Shown one piece after another: positions 17,922 through 27,689 of a stretch of DNA of 64,000 nt. Source of the stretch: an uncultured Cellulophaga sp. (GTDB lineage: Bacteria; Bacteroidota; Bacteroidia; Flavobacteriales; Flavobacteriaceae); assembly GCA_947496695.1 (NCBI GenBank), contig CANMEI010000002.1:1-64000 (forward strand). The letters run 5' to 3'. Every line of letters begins with the position of its first letter. Positions within the stretch are counted from its first letter, which is position 1. The notes under the pieces are model-generated. The model was not told the DNA's origin. It made no database searches and worked only from the letters and a program-made list of their open reading frames with translations. Position numbers and translations under genes: made by a program.

Positions 17922-18826
17922 AACAATAATAATGGTAAATTTTTCTTTTTTAATATTGTATTCATTCCTGAAATGCCTTGTAAACCACCTGTATGTATAA
18001 CCAATATTTTTGTTCCTGGTTTAAAATAGCCTTTTTTGACTAAATCTAATATACCATACATCATTTTTCCTGTGTAAATAGGGTCTAATGGAATTTCAGT
18101 TTGAAATTTAAAATCATTTATAAATTTAATTAGTTCTTCGGATACTTTTCCGTAACCACCAAAATTATAGTCTGTATTTAAACTCCAGTTATATTTATCG
18201 GTAAATTTACAAATATCTTTTTTTAAAAAATCTCCCTTAAGTGCTGGAAAGCCAATTACTTTTTGATTTTCAATAGTTGAATTAATAATTCCAGCTATTG
18301 TACCTCCAGTGCCTACTGCTGTACAAATAATATCAAAGTTTTTATCATTGTTTAATATTTCTTCACAACCTTTAATTGCTAGTTCATTTGTTCCACCTTC
18401 TGGTAAGTCGTAAAACTGCCCAAATTCATTTTTTAAATTTTGTAAAGTTAAATCACTTAGTTTATTCCTATATACTTCACGAGACACAAATTTAAATTGC
18501 ATTCCGTTAGATGCTGCAAAACGCAAAGTTGGGTTTTCTTGCCATTTATGAGCTAGCTCTTCTCCTCTAATAATACCAATTGTTTGAATATTATTCTCTT
18601 TACCTGCATAAGCTGTTGCTGCAATATGATTACTGTACGCTCCGCCATAGGTAAGAATAGATTTGATATTTTTAGTTTTAGCTTCTATCAAGTTATATTT
18701 TAACTTACGGTACTTATTACCTGAAATGAAAGGGTGTAACAAATCTTCCCTTTTTATATAAAGAGATATTTTTTTGTCTTGTAAAAGCTTTAATTGTATT
18801 TCTTGATTTTTACTAATCACCTCCAT
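17918..18826 (-). CDS. PLP-dependent ACC deaminase / D-cysteine desulfhydrase-like protein
   Basis: The 302-residue protein is a fold type II PLP enzyme. IKREDLLHPFISGNKYRKLKY carries the PLP lysine (the SGNKxRKL motif, split here), SNHIAATAYAGK follows, and TAVGTGGTIAGI is the phosphate loop. This motif set fits the 1-aminocyclopropane-1-carboxylate deaminase / D-cysteine desulfhydrase family. In flavobacteria without ethylene biology D-cysteine desulfhydrase or a similar amino-acid lyase is likelier than ACC deaminase, but residues alone do not settle it. Confidence 0.85.
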   Translation of the reverse strand: MEVISKNQEIQLKLLQDKKISLYIKREDLLHPFISGNKYRKLKYNLIEAKTKNIKSILTYGGAYSNHIAATAYAGKENNIQTIGIIRGEELAHKWQENPTLRFAASNGMQFKFVSREVYRNKLSDLTLQNLKNEFGQFYDLPEGGTNELAIKGCEEILNNDKNFDIICTAVGTGGTIAGIINSTIENQKVIGFPALKGDFLKKDICKFTDKYNWSLNTDYNFGGYGKVSEELIKFINDFKFQTEIPLDPIYTGKMMYGILDLVKKGYFKPGTKILVIHTGGLQGISGMNTILKKKNLPLLLL

Positions 18827-18837
18827 TCATTATAAGC

Positions 18838-19287
18838 TCAAAGATATTTAATAAACTCAAATGGTTTTCGTTCTCTTAAATAATTTAAGTTTTTCTCATT
18901 TGCATAAGCCTCTCTTTCAAAGCTTATATTTTGATATGCTTTATAAGTGTCTAAATACAAAATAGATCTAATAACCCACTCTAGCACATAAATAAAATAA
19001 AAGGGTAGCAAAAATAATTCACCTTGCTGTTTTAGGTGTATACGTTCATGATTTATTAAAATAGTATCCTTTTTTAAAGAACTATTTTTAAGAATTATAA
19101 AAGGCCATAAACTTAATCCTACGTAGTTTTTAACGAAGAAAAATCTTGATATTAAAATCATTATATTTTTAATTTCATGATAAAGGTAATAGCTAAAAGT
19201 ATGCCACATACTTTTAAAACCATAAATTCGACCAAATGAAACCCTAAACTTTCTTAAAATTAAGGTTAATTTTTTTGAGAAACTCAT
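18838..19287 (-). CDS. Membrane protein with HERIH metallopeptidase-like motif
   Basis: The 149-residue protein contains INHERIHLKQQGE (an HExxH-like HERIH), a hydrophobic segment (LFLLPFYFIYVLEWVI) and a later acidic FEREAYANE. The arrangement HExxH - helix - E with an NE pair recalls M48/M56 membrane peptidases in a reduced form. Such short proteins are widespread and unnamed in Bacteroidota. It starts a four-gene minus-strand run ending with hemL. Peptidase activity is an inference from the motif. Confidence 0.5.
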   Translation of the reverse strand: MSFSKKLTLILRKFRVSFGRIYGFKSMWHTFSYYLYHEIKNIMILISRFFFVKNYVGLSLWPFIILKNSSLKKDTILINHERIHLKQQGELFLLPFYFIYVLEWVIRSILYLDTYKAYQNISFEREAYANEKNLNYLRERKPFEFIKYL

Positions 19288-19333
19288 TAATTAGTGAAGA
19301 AAAAATTAAATTTACAATACACTAACTGCTTAA

Positions 19334-19498
19334 ATGAAAGAAAGAATACCAATTGAAGAAGGCGATTATTATCTTTCTAAAGAAGGGTATAAAGTTTTTA
19401 CAGCGCAATTTCATTTAAAAAGAGGGCATTGCTGTGAAAGTGGATGTAGACATTGCCCTTATGGATATAATAACAAAACTAATAGTCGATTCAAGTAG
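19334..19498 (+). CDS. DUF5522 family small cysteine-rich protein
   Basis: This 54-residue gene opens with ATG at 19334 (MKERIPIEEGDYYLSKEGY) and ends at TAG 19498. The core GHCCESGCRHCPYGY carries four clustered Cys and a His, the hallmark of DUF5522, and probably binds a metal. It runs divergently from the minus-strand operon ending at 19287 and 65 bases before the DUF4136 gene. Function unknown. Confidence 0.9.
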   Translation: MKERIPIEEGDYYLSKEGYKVFTAQFHLKRGHCCESGCRHCPYGYNNKTNSRFK

Positions 19499-19563
19499 TT
19501 GCTTTACGGCATGATTATTGTGATTTAAATTATTAAAAATTAGTAACCTAATAAGATATTATT

Positions 19564-20133
19564 ATGAAAATAGCTAAACTTTTAGCATTACCTGTGCTTA
19601 CAATTTTGTTGTTCAGTTCATGTACTTCTGTTCGCGTTTTAAGTGATTATGATACAAATGCTGACTTTAATACATACAATACTTATGCTTTTTACAAAAC
19701 AGGAATTGACAAAGCTCAAATTTCTGATTTAGATAAAAAGCGAATTTTAAGAGCTATAGAAAATGAAATGAATTCTCGAGGTTTTACAAAATCTGAAAAC
19801 CCTGATATATTAGTCAGCATCTTTACTAAAGAAAGAGAGCAAGTTGATGTTTATAACAATTACTGGGGCGGTGGTTTTGGTTGGGGTTGGAACCCTTACT
19901 TTCATGGAGGTCCACGTGGCATGATGGGCATGTATGGAGGTAACCAAGTAAGCACAAGAACAGAAGGTTCTTTATATATTGATTTAATAGATGCTAAAGA
20001 CAAACAATTAGTTTGGCAAGGAAAAGGTGTTGGATCATTATACCAAACAAAAAATATTAAAAAGAAAGAACAGAGAATTAATGAATTTGTCTCTGAAATA
20101 TTACAAGCATATCCTCCACAAGCTTCAAGATAA
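19564..20133 (+). CDS. DUF4136 domain lipoprotein
   Basis: The 189-residue lipoprotein has its signal peptide ending LLFSSC (Cys about residue 20). Then VLSDYDTNADFNTYNTYAFY opens the DUF4136 domain, with a Gly/Trp-rich loop in the middle (YWGGGFGWGWNPYFHGG) and LIDAKDKQLVWQGKG near the end. These features match DUF4136 proteins anchored in the outer membrane or periplasm; their role is not established. A terminator follows directly. Confidence 0.88.
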   Translation: MKIAKLLALPVLTILLFSSCTSVRVLSDYDTNADFNTYNTYAFYKTGIDKAQISDLDKKRILRAIENEMNSRGFTKSENPDILVSIFTKEREQVDVYNNYWGGGFGWGWNPYFHGGPRGMMGMYGGNQVSTRTEGSLYIDLIDAKDKQLVWQGKGVGSLYQTKNIKKKEQRINEFVSEILQAYPPQASR

Positions 20134-20145
20134 CAAAAAAGACAG

Positions 20146-20170
20146 GCCCGTTACTAAACGGGCTTTTTTT
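20146..20170 (+). terminator. Terminator of the DUF4136 gene
   Basis: GCCCGTT (20146-20152) pairs with AACGGGC (20157-20163), followed by seven T. Confidence 0.9.
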
Positions 20171-20253
20171 GTGTTAAATTTTAACTAAAAAAATAGGTTA
20201 CAGTTTTAAGCAAAAATCATTTTGAATACATTTAATCAAAATAAATAGCACAC

Positions 20254-20787
20254 ATGTTTAAACAGTGTTTAATAACTTTTTCTGCTTTATCACTATTATT
20301 GGCTTCATGTAATAGTTCTACTAAAAAGAAAGCAACTACAAACGGCATACCTAAAAGTATTTCTGAAAACATTAAAATTTACGATTATAATGGTTTAGCC
20401 CCATTACTTCATATTAAAAATGACACCACTTATATTATAAATTTTTGGGCTACGTGGTGTGCACCATGTGTAAAAGAATTACCTTATTTTCAAGAATATT
20501 ACAAAGAACATAAAAATGAAAAAATGAAAATGTTAATGGTAAGTATGGATGACCCTAAAGACATTATTACCAAAATCAAACCTTTTCTTAAAAAGAAAAA
20601 TATACAACAAGAGGTTATAATTTTAGATGATCCAGATGCTAACACTTGGATTGATAAAATTGACCCGAATTGGTCAGGAGCATTACCATTTACTATTATT
20701 TATAACCAAAATAATCGATCTTATTTTGATAGGCCTTTTGAAAGTTTTGATGATTTAGAAAATACTGTAACACAAACAATAAAATAA
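20254..20787 (+). CDS. TlpA-like thioredoxin-fold lipoprotein
   Basis: The 177-residue lipoprotein (signal SLLLASC, Cys about 19) has a thioredoxin fold with the redox motif WATWCAPCVKELP (WCxxC near residues 70-73), as in TlpA/ResA proteins that reduce periplasmic disulfides, for instance during cytochrome c maturation. The later cis-Pro region is LPFTII. It is followed after 17 bases by another thioredoxin-like lipoprotein in the same direction and a shared terminator, so the two form an operon. The substrate is unknown. Confidence 0.88.
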   Translation: MFKQCLITFSALSLLLASCNSSTKKKATTNGIPKSISENIKIYDYNGLAPLLHIKNDTTYIINFWATWCAPCVKELPYFQEYYKEHKNEKMKMLMVSMDDPKDIITKIKPFLKKKNIQQEVIILDDPDANTWIDKIDPNWSGALPFTIIYNQNNRSYFDRPFESFDDLENTVTQTIK

Positions 20788-20804
20788 TTAATAAATAAAT
20801 ACAT

Positions 20805-21563
20805 ATGATAAATTATAATCTGCGATTGATAAAAAAATATGCATTAGCGAGCATAATGATTTGCTTTTTGTCAATCTCATTGGTTGCATGTAAAGACAAA
20901 AAAGAAAAGGCTGAAACATCTGATCACACCTTAAATGAAGGTGAATCTGATAGAATGGGACCTCCTCCAGGTGATAGAAAAGGACCACCTAAAGGCGGTG
21001 GATCTCCAATGCAGACAAAAACATTAGAAGAAATTGGTGGTTATAAAATTGGTGAAAAAGCTACAGATTTTGAACTAAAAAATATTGATGGCAAAACAGT
21101 TTCGTTAAGCGACTACAAAGATGCTAAAGGATATGTTGTTGTTTTTACTTGTAATGAATGCCCTTTTGCTAAAATGTATGAAGAGCGTCTTATTACTTTA
21201 AATGATACATATAGCCCAAAAGGTTATCCTGTAATTGCAATAAACTCTAACAACCCTGATGATCATAAAGGTGAGAGTTTCGAAGATATGCAAGCTAGAG
21301 CTAAAGAAAAAGGATTCACTTTTCCTTACTTAGTTGATGAAGGTCAAAAAATTCAACCTCTTTATGGTGCAGTAAGAACTCCACATGTTTTCTTACTAGA
21401 CAAAGAGATGAAAGTACAATACATTGGAGCTATTGATGATAACTCTAGGTCTCCTGAAGATGTAAAAACTAAATATGTAGAAAATGCTATTGACGCATTA
21501 GAAAAAGGTGAAAAGCCAAATCCCGATTACACAAAAGCAATTGGTTGCCCAATAGTACATTAA
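20805..21563 (+). CDS. Thioredoxin-like (AhpC/TSA-type redoxin) lipoprotein
   Basis: The 252-residue lipoprotein (signal SISLVAC, Cys about 29) has a Pro/Gly-rich spacer (GPPPGDRKGPPKGGG) and then a redoxin domain with FELKNIDGKTVSLSDYK and the active-site variant TCNECPFAKMYEE (CxxC, preceded by CNE). RTPHVFLLD contains the cis-Pro. This CNxCPFA group is common in Bacteroidota next to TlpA-like proteins. It likely works with the upstream gene in periplasmic thiol chemistry; peroxidase or reductase activity cannot be distinguished. Confidence 0.85.
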   Translation: MINYNLRLIKKYALASIMICFLSISLVACKDKKEKAETSDHTLNEGESDRMGPPPGDRKGPPKGGGSPMQTKTLEEIGGYKIGEKATDFELKNIDGKTVSLSDYKDAKGYVVVFTCNECPFAKMYEERLITLNDTYSPKGYPVIAINSNNPDDHKGESFEDMQARAKEKGFTFPYLVDEGQKIQPLYGAVRTPHVFLLDKEMKVQYIGAIDDNSRSPEDVKTKYVENAIDALEKGEKPNPDYTKAIGCPIVH

Positions 21564-21579
21564 TGTAATTAAATAAAAA

Positions 21580-21616
21580 AGTTGATTTTGATTAGTAATC
21601 AAAACCAACTTTTTTT
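21580..21616 (+). terminator. Terminator of the thioredoxin-like operon
   Basis: A 14-base stem, AGTTGATTTTGATT with AATCAAAACCAACT (one A/C mismatch), is followed by TTTTTT. Confidence 0.85.
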
Positions 21617-21642
21617 ATGGTTAAATAATTAGTAGGTGTTTT

Positions 21643-21813
21643 TTATTTTAATAGGTTATCATTATGTGAAACCGTAGTCACTTCTTGCATTTGTCCTTTT
21701 TTTACAGTTGCTAAATTGTCATTACTCGAATTAGAATCATCAGTTACCGCGTATACAATACATGAAACTACTAAAACTGAAAAATAAATTAAACTTTTTA
21801 CTTTCTGTGACAT
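21643..21813 (-). CDS. Small exported or membrane protein, unknown
   Basis: On the minus strand ATG at 21813 opens a 56-codon frame ending with TAA at 21643. It has a basic start (MSQKVKS), a hydrophobic helix (LIYFSVLVVSCIVYAV) and a polar Asn/Ser/Asp-rich tail. The helix may be a signal or an anchor; a cysteine lies in it but no clean lipobox is present. The gap between 21617 and 21961 holds this gene and otherwise nothing I can name. Confidence 0.5.
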   Translation of the reverse strand: MSQKVKSLIYFSVLVVSCIVYAVTDDSNSSNDNLATVKKGQMQEVTTVSHNDNLLK

Positions 21814-21961
21814 AATTTTCGGGGGTTAAATTTCATTTTAAAGATAGCTTTTATTGTAAATCGTTTTAATAAAATGTTGCGAAATCACATTTTTTGTATG
21901 TGAAATAAAACCATGATGTATTTCATCGATAAATCTCCAAAAGCTACATCTAAAAAAAGAA

Positions 21962-22573
21962 TTAATTTTTTATCAGTTCTGAAAAATTATTCTCAACTAT
22001 ATTTCCATTATATTCTAAAGTCCACCCCATAGAATTGGTAAGAATATAAAATTTAGAAAGCTCACTCAACAAGCGGTTTTGAGCATTACTAATTAAGGTA
22101 GATTGCTCAACTTTCTTCATTAATGAAGCCCGAACATTCTTCTTTATTTTATTGTAATCATTAGCATTAAACTGATTTAAATAATCAGCAGTAACATCAT
22201 AGTATTCAAAATCTGGATTCAATTTTATTTCTGGTTCAGGTATACTTTTTATCAGTAGTGTTTTTGATGCTTCGTCAATATAAAAATCAATCTTACTTAA
22301 ATCATAAGCAACAGTTACATTTGCGTTAACAACTACAAGTGCCTTTTTTTGAGCCGTAATAAGTGGCCCAAAAAGTTGTTGTGAATCTTTATAATTATAT
22401 ACTTCTGCAAAATGCCCTTCAGTAACTACAAGCTTTGATACATTCTCTATTTGTTGCTGGATTAACATTGAGTTTTCCTCTAGAATAGATTTATCTTTTG
22501 AAGTTTCTGAACAGGAACGAAAAATAAATACAAATGCTAATGCAACAACAGCCCCTATAATAATGTTTTTCAT
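21962..22573 (-). CDS. DUF4230 domain protein
   Basis: The 203-residue protein has an N-terminal hydrophobic anchor (IIIGAVVALAFVFIF). The periplasmic part contains KLVVTEGHFAEVYNYKD and an ALVVVNANVTVAYDLSKIDF stretch typical of DUF4230. The family is of unknown function. It starts two bases after the stop of the GSCFA gene, so the pair is an operon. Domain call based on pattern resemblance. Confidence 0.75.
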   Translation of the reverse strand: MKNIIIGAVVALAFVFIFRSCSETSKDKSILEENSMLIQQQIENVSKLVVTEGHFAEVYNYKDSQQLFGPLITAQKKALVVVNANVTVAYDLSKIDFYIDEASKTLLIKSIPEPEIKLNPDFEYYDVTADYLNQFNANDYNKIKKNVRASLMKKVEQSTLISNAQNRLLSELSKFYILTNSMGWTLEYNGNIVENNFSELIKN

Positions 22574-22575
22574 AG

Positions 22576-23520
22576 TTAAAATTTCATAAATGGATAAACT
22601 TTCTGAATACGAATAATTTTATCAGCTAGTTTTTTTAAAAACTTTTGGTGCTGTTCCGATTCAGAATTAAAAGGCCTGTGTGCTAAACCTTTTTGAATTA
22701 TAGCTATCTCATTAATTGTACCTAAAACTAAGTCATTAATCCAAATATTTTTGAACTTTTCCCAAATATAATTGACTGCAATTGAATTTGGATGCACCAT
22801 ATCATCAGCATAAAAGCGATAATCACGAAGTTCATCCATCATTATCTCATAACTAGGAAAATATGAAATATTCTCTTGTTTTACTACTTGATGAATAGCA
22901 GTGGTTAAATGTGCTTTACTTAATTGATTTTCTATAAAACCATCTTTTATATGACGTACTGGTGAGACTGTAAAAATAAACTGAGTAGTACTATTTACAC
23001 TTTTAATAAGCCGTATAATTTTATTTAAAGTTTCTTGAATAGTCCCTATTGAAAGTAATTCTTTTTTAAACTGCTTTTGAGGTACTTTATGGCAATTAGC
23101 AACTACTTGCTCCGTTTCTAATATTTGATAAACCCAAGCAGTGCCTAAAGTAATTATAACATGTGATGCTTTACTTAGTTGATCTAAAGTAGCTACTAAT
23201 GCATTATTTAGATTACAAAGCAATTCTTCTTTTGTAGATGCCGCTAAATTAGAATGAGCATCATAACATTGCCAACGTTCATTAAAATAAAAAATATCGT
23301 CCTCAGTATATTCTTTTTTATGTATTGCTCTTACTATCAGATTTTCGATAGCGATAGGGTTAAACAGTATTCCAAAAGGGTTTTGAATGGTTTGAAATTT
23401 AAAATAAGCTAGCTTATCTCCTATGTTCTCAACAAAACAAGAACCCAATAACAATAATTGACTTGTATAGTCTATCTGATTTACTGCTTTAGTTAAAGGA
23501 ATTTGTGTTTGAAGTTTCAT
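22576..23520 (-). CDS. GSCFA domain protein
   Basis: The 314-residue protein starts with the family-naming motif LLLGSCFVENIG (residues 25-36). The sequence then has IITLGTAWVY and, near the C-terminus, YADDMVHPN, the Asp-x-x-His catalytic pair of SGNH-type hydrolases. The GSCFA family is thought to be hydrolase-like, but substrates are not established. It has no signal peptide. It is the first gene of a two-gene unit with the DUF4230 protein. Confidence 0.88.
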   Translation of the reverse strand: MKLQTQIPLTKAVNQIDYTSQLLLLGSCFVENIGDKLAYFKFQTIQNPFGILFNPIAIENLIVRAIHKKEYTEDDIFYFNERWQCYDAHSNLAASTKEELLCNLNNALVATLDQLSKASHVIITLGTAWVYQILETEQVVANCHKVPQKQFKKELLSIGTIQETLNKIIRLIKSVNSTTQFIFTVSPVRHIKDGFIENQLSKAHLTTAIHQVVKQENISYFPSYEIMMDELRDYRFYADDMVHPNSIAVNYIWEKFKNIWINDLVLGTINEIAIIQKGLAHRPFNSESEQHQKFLKKLADKIIRIQKVYPFMKF

Positions 23521-23531
23521 TCTTAAAAATT

Positions 23532-23578
23532 AAAAAGACTTAGTAGCATACCTTTTCAAAGATACAATACTAAGTCTT
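23532..23578 (-). terminator. alaS terminator hairpin
   Basis: AAGACTTAGTA (23535-23545) and TACTAAGTCTT (23568-23578) pair over a 22-base loop. On the minus strand the stem is followed by a T run. The loop also carries a minus-strand TATCTTTG box that may be the GSCFA promoter. Confidence 0.6.
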
Positions 23579-23600
23579 TCAATATAAATTATTCTAAATA

Positions 23601-26213
23601 CTACAAGTATGCTTTTGCATTTGCAATAGCCTCATCAATACCTGCAGGGTTTTTACCTCCAGCTGTTGCAAAGAATGGTTGGCCACCGCCACCACCTTGT
23701 ATATACTTACCTAATTCACGAACTACTGTTACGGCACTCATATCTTTACTCGCAACAAGTTCTTTAGATATATAACATGATAATATTGCTTTACCATTAT
23801 TTTCAGAAGCTAGTAATAAAAATAAATTATCTTTATTATTACCCATTTCAAATGATAAATCTTTTATTCCTCCTGCATCTAAATCTACTTTTTTAGCTAA
23901 AAAGTCTATCCCGTTAATCGTTTCAATTTCATTAAGCAAATCGCCTTTTAAGTTTTTTGCTTTGTCTTTTAATAACGCCTCAATTTCTTTTTTAAGTTTC
24001 GTATTTTCTTCTTGTAATGAGGTAACTGCCTTTAATGGATCTTTAGTGTTATTTAAAATACTTTTCACTTCAGAAAGCACCTGATCATTTTCTGCATAAA
24101 AATCTTTTACTGCGTCAGAGGTAATTGCTTCAATACGTCGAATACCTGACGCAACTGCTCCTTCTGATTTTATTTTAAAATGCCAAATTTCTCCTGTATT
24201 CTTAACATGTGTACCTCCACAAAGTTCTACCGACTTACCAAAACGAATGGTACGTACTGCATCTCCATATTTTTCACCAAATAATGCCATTGCTCCTTGC
24301 TCAACAGCCTGTTGCATTGGCACATTTCTACTTTCTTCTAAAGCTAAATTACCATCAATACGCGCGTTCACAAAACGTTCAACTTCTAATAATTGCTCAG
24401 GAGTTACTTTTGAGAAATGAGAAAAATCAAAACGTAAATATTTTGAATGTACTGCAGAACCTTTTTGCGCTACATGGGTTCCTAAAACTTCACGCAATGC
24501 TTGGTGTAACAAGTGTGTTGCTGTATGGTTAGCTTCAGTTCTACGACGTTGCTTTTGATCTACAACAGCCTTATATGTTTCAGATGTATTATTGGGTAAA
24601 TTTTTAGTAATATGAATAATTTCATTATTCTCTTTTTTAGTGTCAAGCACATAAACAACATCACCATTTGTTTGTTCTAAGTACCCTTTATCACCAACTT
24701 GACCACCACCTTCAGCGTAAAAAGGAGTCAAATTAAACACCAATTGATATTGCTTCCCGTCTTTTTTAGAAGTTACTTTTCTATATTTTACAAGTTTTAC
24801 ATTTGCCTCTAAATAGTCATAACCAATAAATTCTTGTTCTGCATCATTTAACAAAACTATCCAGTCTTCTTTTGATACTTCTGATGCAGAACGAGAACGA
24901 TTTTTTTGTTCTTGCATTGCAACATCAAAACCTTTTTCATCTAACTCAAAATCTCTTTCACTTAAAATAAGAGCTGTTAAATCTATAGGAAAACCATACG
25001 TATCATAAAGCTCAAATGCTTTTCTTCCATCAACCTTTTTACCTTTTGTATTCGCTATAATAGAATCTAATAAAACCAAACCTTGATCTAATGTTTTTAA
25101 GAAAGAATTTTCTTCTTCTTTAATTACATTTTCAATAAGTTGCCTTTGGCTTTTAAGTTCTGGAAAAGCTTCTCCCATAGTATCGCATAATACTTTTACC
25201 AAACGATACATAAAAGGTTCTTTTGTATCTAAAAATGTAAATCCGTAACGTATTGCTCTACGTAATATTCTACGAATTACGTAACCAGCACCTGTATTAC
25301 TTGGCAACTGACCATCTGCAATAGAAAAAGCTACCGCTCTAATATGATCGGCAATTACTCTAATTGCTATATTTATTTTTTCATCTTTACCGTAAACACC
25401 ATTTGTAATAGCCTCAATCTCTCTAATAATAGGCGTAAAAACATCTGTATCGTAATTAGACTGTACATTTTGCATTACCATGCACAAACGCTCAAAGCCC
25501 ATACCTGTGTCTACATGTTTTGCAGGTAGTGGTTCTAATATTCCGTTTGCTTTACGATTGTATTGCATAAATACTAGATTCCATATTTCCACTACCTGTG
25601 GATGATCCATATTTACTAACGAGGCACCAGAAACTTTTGCTTTTTCTGCATCAGAACGAATATCTACGTGAATTTCAGAACAAGGTCCGCATGGCCCTTG
25701 ATCACCCATTTCCCAAAAATTATCTTTTTTATTACCAAAAAGTATTTGAGATTCTGGAACAATTTTCTTCCACAGGTTTAATGCTTCAGTATCTTGCTCT
25801 AAATTATCAGCATCTTTACTACCTTCAAAAACAGTAACATAAAGGCTTGTTTTATCTATTTTACATACTTCCGTCAAAAACTCCCACCCCCAAGCAATAG
25901 CATCTTCTTTAAAGTAATCACCAAAACTCCAGTTTCCCAGCATTTCAAACATGGTATGATGATAAGTATCTTTACCAACCTCCTCTAAGTCATTATGTTT
26001 ACCACTAACACGCAAACATTTTTGAGTATCAGTTACACGAGTAGATTTAGGTACAGTATTCCCTAAAAAAAACTCTTTAAACTGATTCATACCAGCATTA
26101 GTAAACATTAAAGTTGGGTCATCTTTTATAACCATAGGCGCAGAGGCAACAATTTTGTGGTCTTTGTCCTTAAAAAAATCTAAAAATTTTGATCGTATTT
26201 CTTGAGATTTCAT
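23601..26213 (-). CDS. alaS: Alanyl-tRNA synthetase
   Basis: AlaS charges and edits tRNA-Ala. I chose ATG 26213 ([14 protein letters not shown]) over one seven codons upstream because AlaS proteins begin at this point; the product is then 870 residues. Visible are the class II catalytic core ([44 protein letters not shown]), the editing-domain zinc sites [11 protein letters not shown] and CGGTH, and the C-terminal DHHA1 Gly-rich [17 protein letters not shown]. Full length with all motifs. A hairpin terminator follows. Confidence 0.97.
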   Translation of the reverse strand: MKSQEIRSKFLDFFKDKDHKIVASAPMVIKDDPTLMFTNAGMNQFKEFFLGNTVPKSTRVTDTQKCLRVSGKHNDLEEVGKDTYHHTMFEMLGNWSFGDYFKEDAIAWGWEFLTEVCKIDKTSLYVTVFEGSKDADNLEQDTEALNLWKKIVPESQILFGNKKDNFWEMGDQGPCGPCSEIHVDIRSDAEKAKVSGASLVNMDHPQVVEIWNLVFMQYNRKANGILEPLPAKHVDTGMGFERLCMVMQNVQSNYDTDVFTPIIREIEAITNGVYGKDEKINIAIRVIADHIRAVAFSIADGQLPSNTGAGYVIRRILRRAIRYGFTFLDTKEPFMYRLVKVLCDTMGEAFPELKSQRQLIENVIKEEENSFLKTLDQGLVLLDSIIANTKGKKVDGRKAFELYDTYGFPIDLTALILSERDFELDEKGFDVAMQEQKNRSRSASEVSKEDWIVLLNDAEQEFIGYDYLEANVKLVKYRKVTSKKDGKQYQLVFNLTPFYAEGGGQVGDKGYLEQTNGDVVYVLDTKKENNEIIHITKNLPNNTSETYKAVVDQKQRRRTEANHTATHLLHQALREVLGTHVAQKGSAVHSKYLRFDFSHFSKVTPEQLLEVERFVNARIDGNLALEESRNVPMQQAVEQGAMALFGEKYGDAVRTIRFGKSVELCGGTHVKNTGEIWHFKIKSEGAVASGIRRIEAITSDAVKDFYAENDQVLSEVKSILNNTKDPLKAVTSLQEENTKLKKEIEALLKDKAKNLKGDLLNEIETINGIDFLAKKVDLDAGGIKDLSFEMGNNKDNLFLLLASENNGKAILSCYISKELVASKDMSAVTVVRELGKYIQGGGGGQPFFATAGGKNPAGIDEAIANAKAYL

Positions 26214-26310
26214 TCTGTAAATTTTATTGCTCACTACTTAAATAGTCCTAATTATATGTCAAAATACTATAAGCTTTTGATAATTTTAACTAATTCTGCA
26301 AAACAATTTT

Positions 26311-26318
26311 TATATTTG
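26311..26318 (+). promoter_or_regulatory. -7 box of the M23 peptidase operon
   Basis: TATATTTG matches the Bacteroidota -7 consensus and lies 47 bases before the start. I see no good TTG at the expected -33 position. Confidence 0.45.
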
Positions 26319-26364
26319 TTTGTTACTTAATTTTCAAAGCACAAAAATAGGATAAAATCCATTT

Positions 26365-27342
26365 ATGCCTAAAGTAAAATATTATTACGATCCAGATACT
26401 TTATCGTATCGCAAAATTGAAGCACAAAAGTCTAGAAAGTACAGAAATATTAGTCTGTTTTTACTAGGTTCTTTTTTGTTCGGTCTACTTGGGCTTACTA
26501 TTCTTTTAAATACTAAAATTATAAATACTCCAAAAGAATTATCATTGCAACGCGAAGTTAAAAACTACGAATTACAATTTGAGCTTTTAAATAGAAAAAT
26601 GATGCAAGTAGAAGAAGTACTTGCTAATATTGAAGATAGAGATAATAATATTTACCGTTTATATTTTGAAGCAAACCCAATACCAGAGGAACAACGTAAA
26701 GCTGGTTTTGGAGGTATTAACCGTTATAAATCATTAGAAGGTTTTAATAATTCTGAAATGATTATCGCTACAACAAAACGTATGGATATCATCCAAAAAG
26801 AAATGGTTGTCCAATCAAAATCATTAGATGAAATTACAAAACTAGCTGAAGAGAAAGAGAAATTACTAGCCGCGATTCCTGCAATACAGCCCGTTAAAAA
26901 TGAAGATTTAAAACGTATGGCTTCTGGTTATGGCTGGCGATCTGACCCATTTACTAAAGCAAGAAAAATGCACTGGGGTATGGATTTTAGTTCACCTAAA
27001 GGCACACCAATTTACGCAACTGGTGATGGTAAAGTTACTAGAGCTGATAGCAATTCTTCTGGTTATGGTAACCATATTAGAATAGATCACGGTTTTGGCT
27101 ATGTTAGCTTATATGCGCATATGAGTAAGTATAATGTTTCTCCTGGTAAAAAAGTTAAACGAGGAGATTTAATAGGATTTGTGGGTAGTACAGGTAGATC
27201 TCAAGGTCCTCACTTACATTATGAGATTTTTAAAGACGGTGAACGAGTTAATCCAATGAATTTTTATTATGGAAGTTTATCAGCCGAAGAGTTTGAAAAT
27301 ATGCTAAAAACAGCTTCACAAGAAAATCAATCTTTAGATTAA
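26365..27342 (+). CDS. M23 family metallopeptidase (cell-wall endopeptidase)
   Basis: The 325-residue protein has a transmembrane segment (about 31-48), a coiled-coil-like region (about 60-175) and a C-terminal M23/LytM domain. The domain has HWGMDFSSPKGTPIYATGDG (zinc His and Asp), then SLYAHMS, and HLHYEIFKDGERVNP with the HxH motif, so catalysis looks intact. It should cut peptidoglycan crosslinks from the periplasmic side. Its stop overlaps the MerR start (TAATG), beginning a tight five-gene run. Confidence 0.93.
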   Translation: MPKVKYYYDPDTLSYRKIEAQKSRKYRNISLFLLGSFLFGLLGLTILLNTKIINTPKELSLQREVKNYELQFELLNRKMMQVEEVLANIEDRDNNIYRLYFEANPIPEEQRKAGFGGINRYKSLEGFNNSEMIIATTKRMDIIQKEMVVQSKSLDEITKLAEEKEKLLAAIPAIQPVKNEDLKRMASGYGWRSDPFTKARKMHWGMDFSSPKGTPIYATGDGKVTRADSNSSGYGNHIRIDHGFGYVSLYAHMSKYNVSPGKKVKRGDLIGFVGSTGRSQGPHLHYEIFKDGERVNPMNFYYGSLSAEEFENMLKTASQENQSLD

Positions 27343-27671
27343 TGTATATAGAACTTCCTGAAAAAAGATATTATAGCATAGGCGAAATTGCGAAAGCTTT
27401 TAACGTTAATACCTCATTAATTAGATTTTGGGAAAAAGAATTTGATGTATTACAACCTAAAAAAAATGCAAAAGGCAACCGCAAATTTACGCCGCAAGAC
27501 GTAAAAAACTTACAACTAATTTATCATTTGGTAAAAGAACGCGGTTTTACATTAGATGGCGCTAAAACTCATCTAAAAGAAAGTAAAAGTCAAACCCTTA
27601 CTACTTTTGATATTATACAAAAATTAGAAGGTGTAAAAGCTGAACTTATTAAAATAAAAAATCAACTATAA
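27342..27671 (+). CDS. MerR family transcriptional regulator
   Basis: This 109-residue protein starts YYSIGEIAKAFNVNTSLIRFWEKEFDVLQP, a standard MerR winged-helix, written here in two halves: YYSIGEIAKAFNVN and TSLIRFWEKEF. It then has a short helix and no recognisable ligand domain. It overlaps the upstream M23 gene by one base and precedes lemA by 18 bases. Many Bacteroidota have the same M23 - MerR - LemA order. The regulatory target is unknown. Confidence 0.92.
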   Translation: MYIELPEKRYYSIGEIAKAFNVNTSLIRFWEKEFDVLQPKKNAKGNRKFTPQDVKNLQLIYHLVKERGFTLDGAKTHLKESKSQTLTTFDIIQKLEGVKAELIKIKNQL

Positions 27672-27689
27672 CTATAAATAAATACTGAA

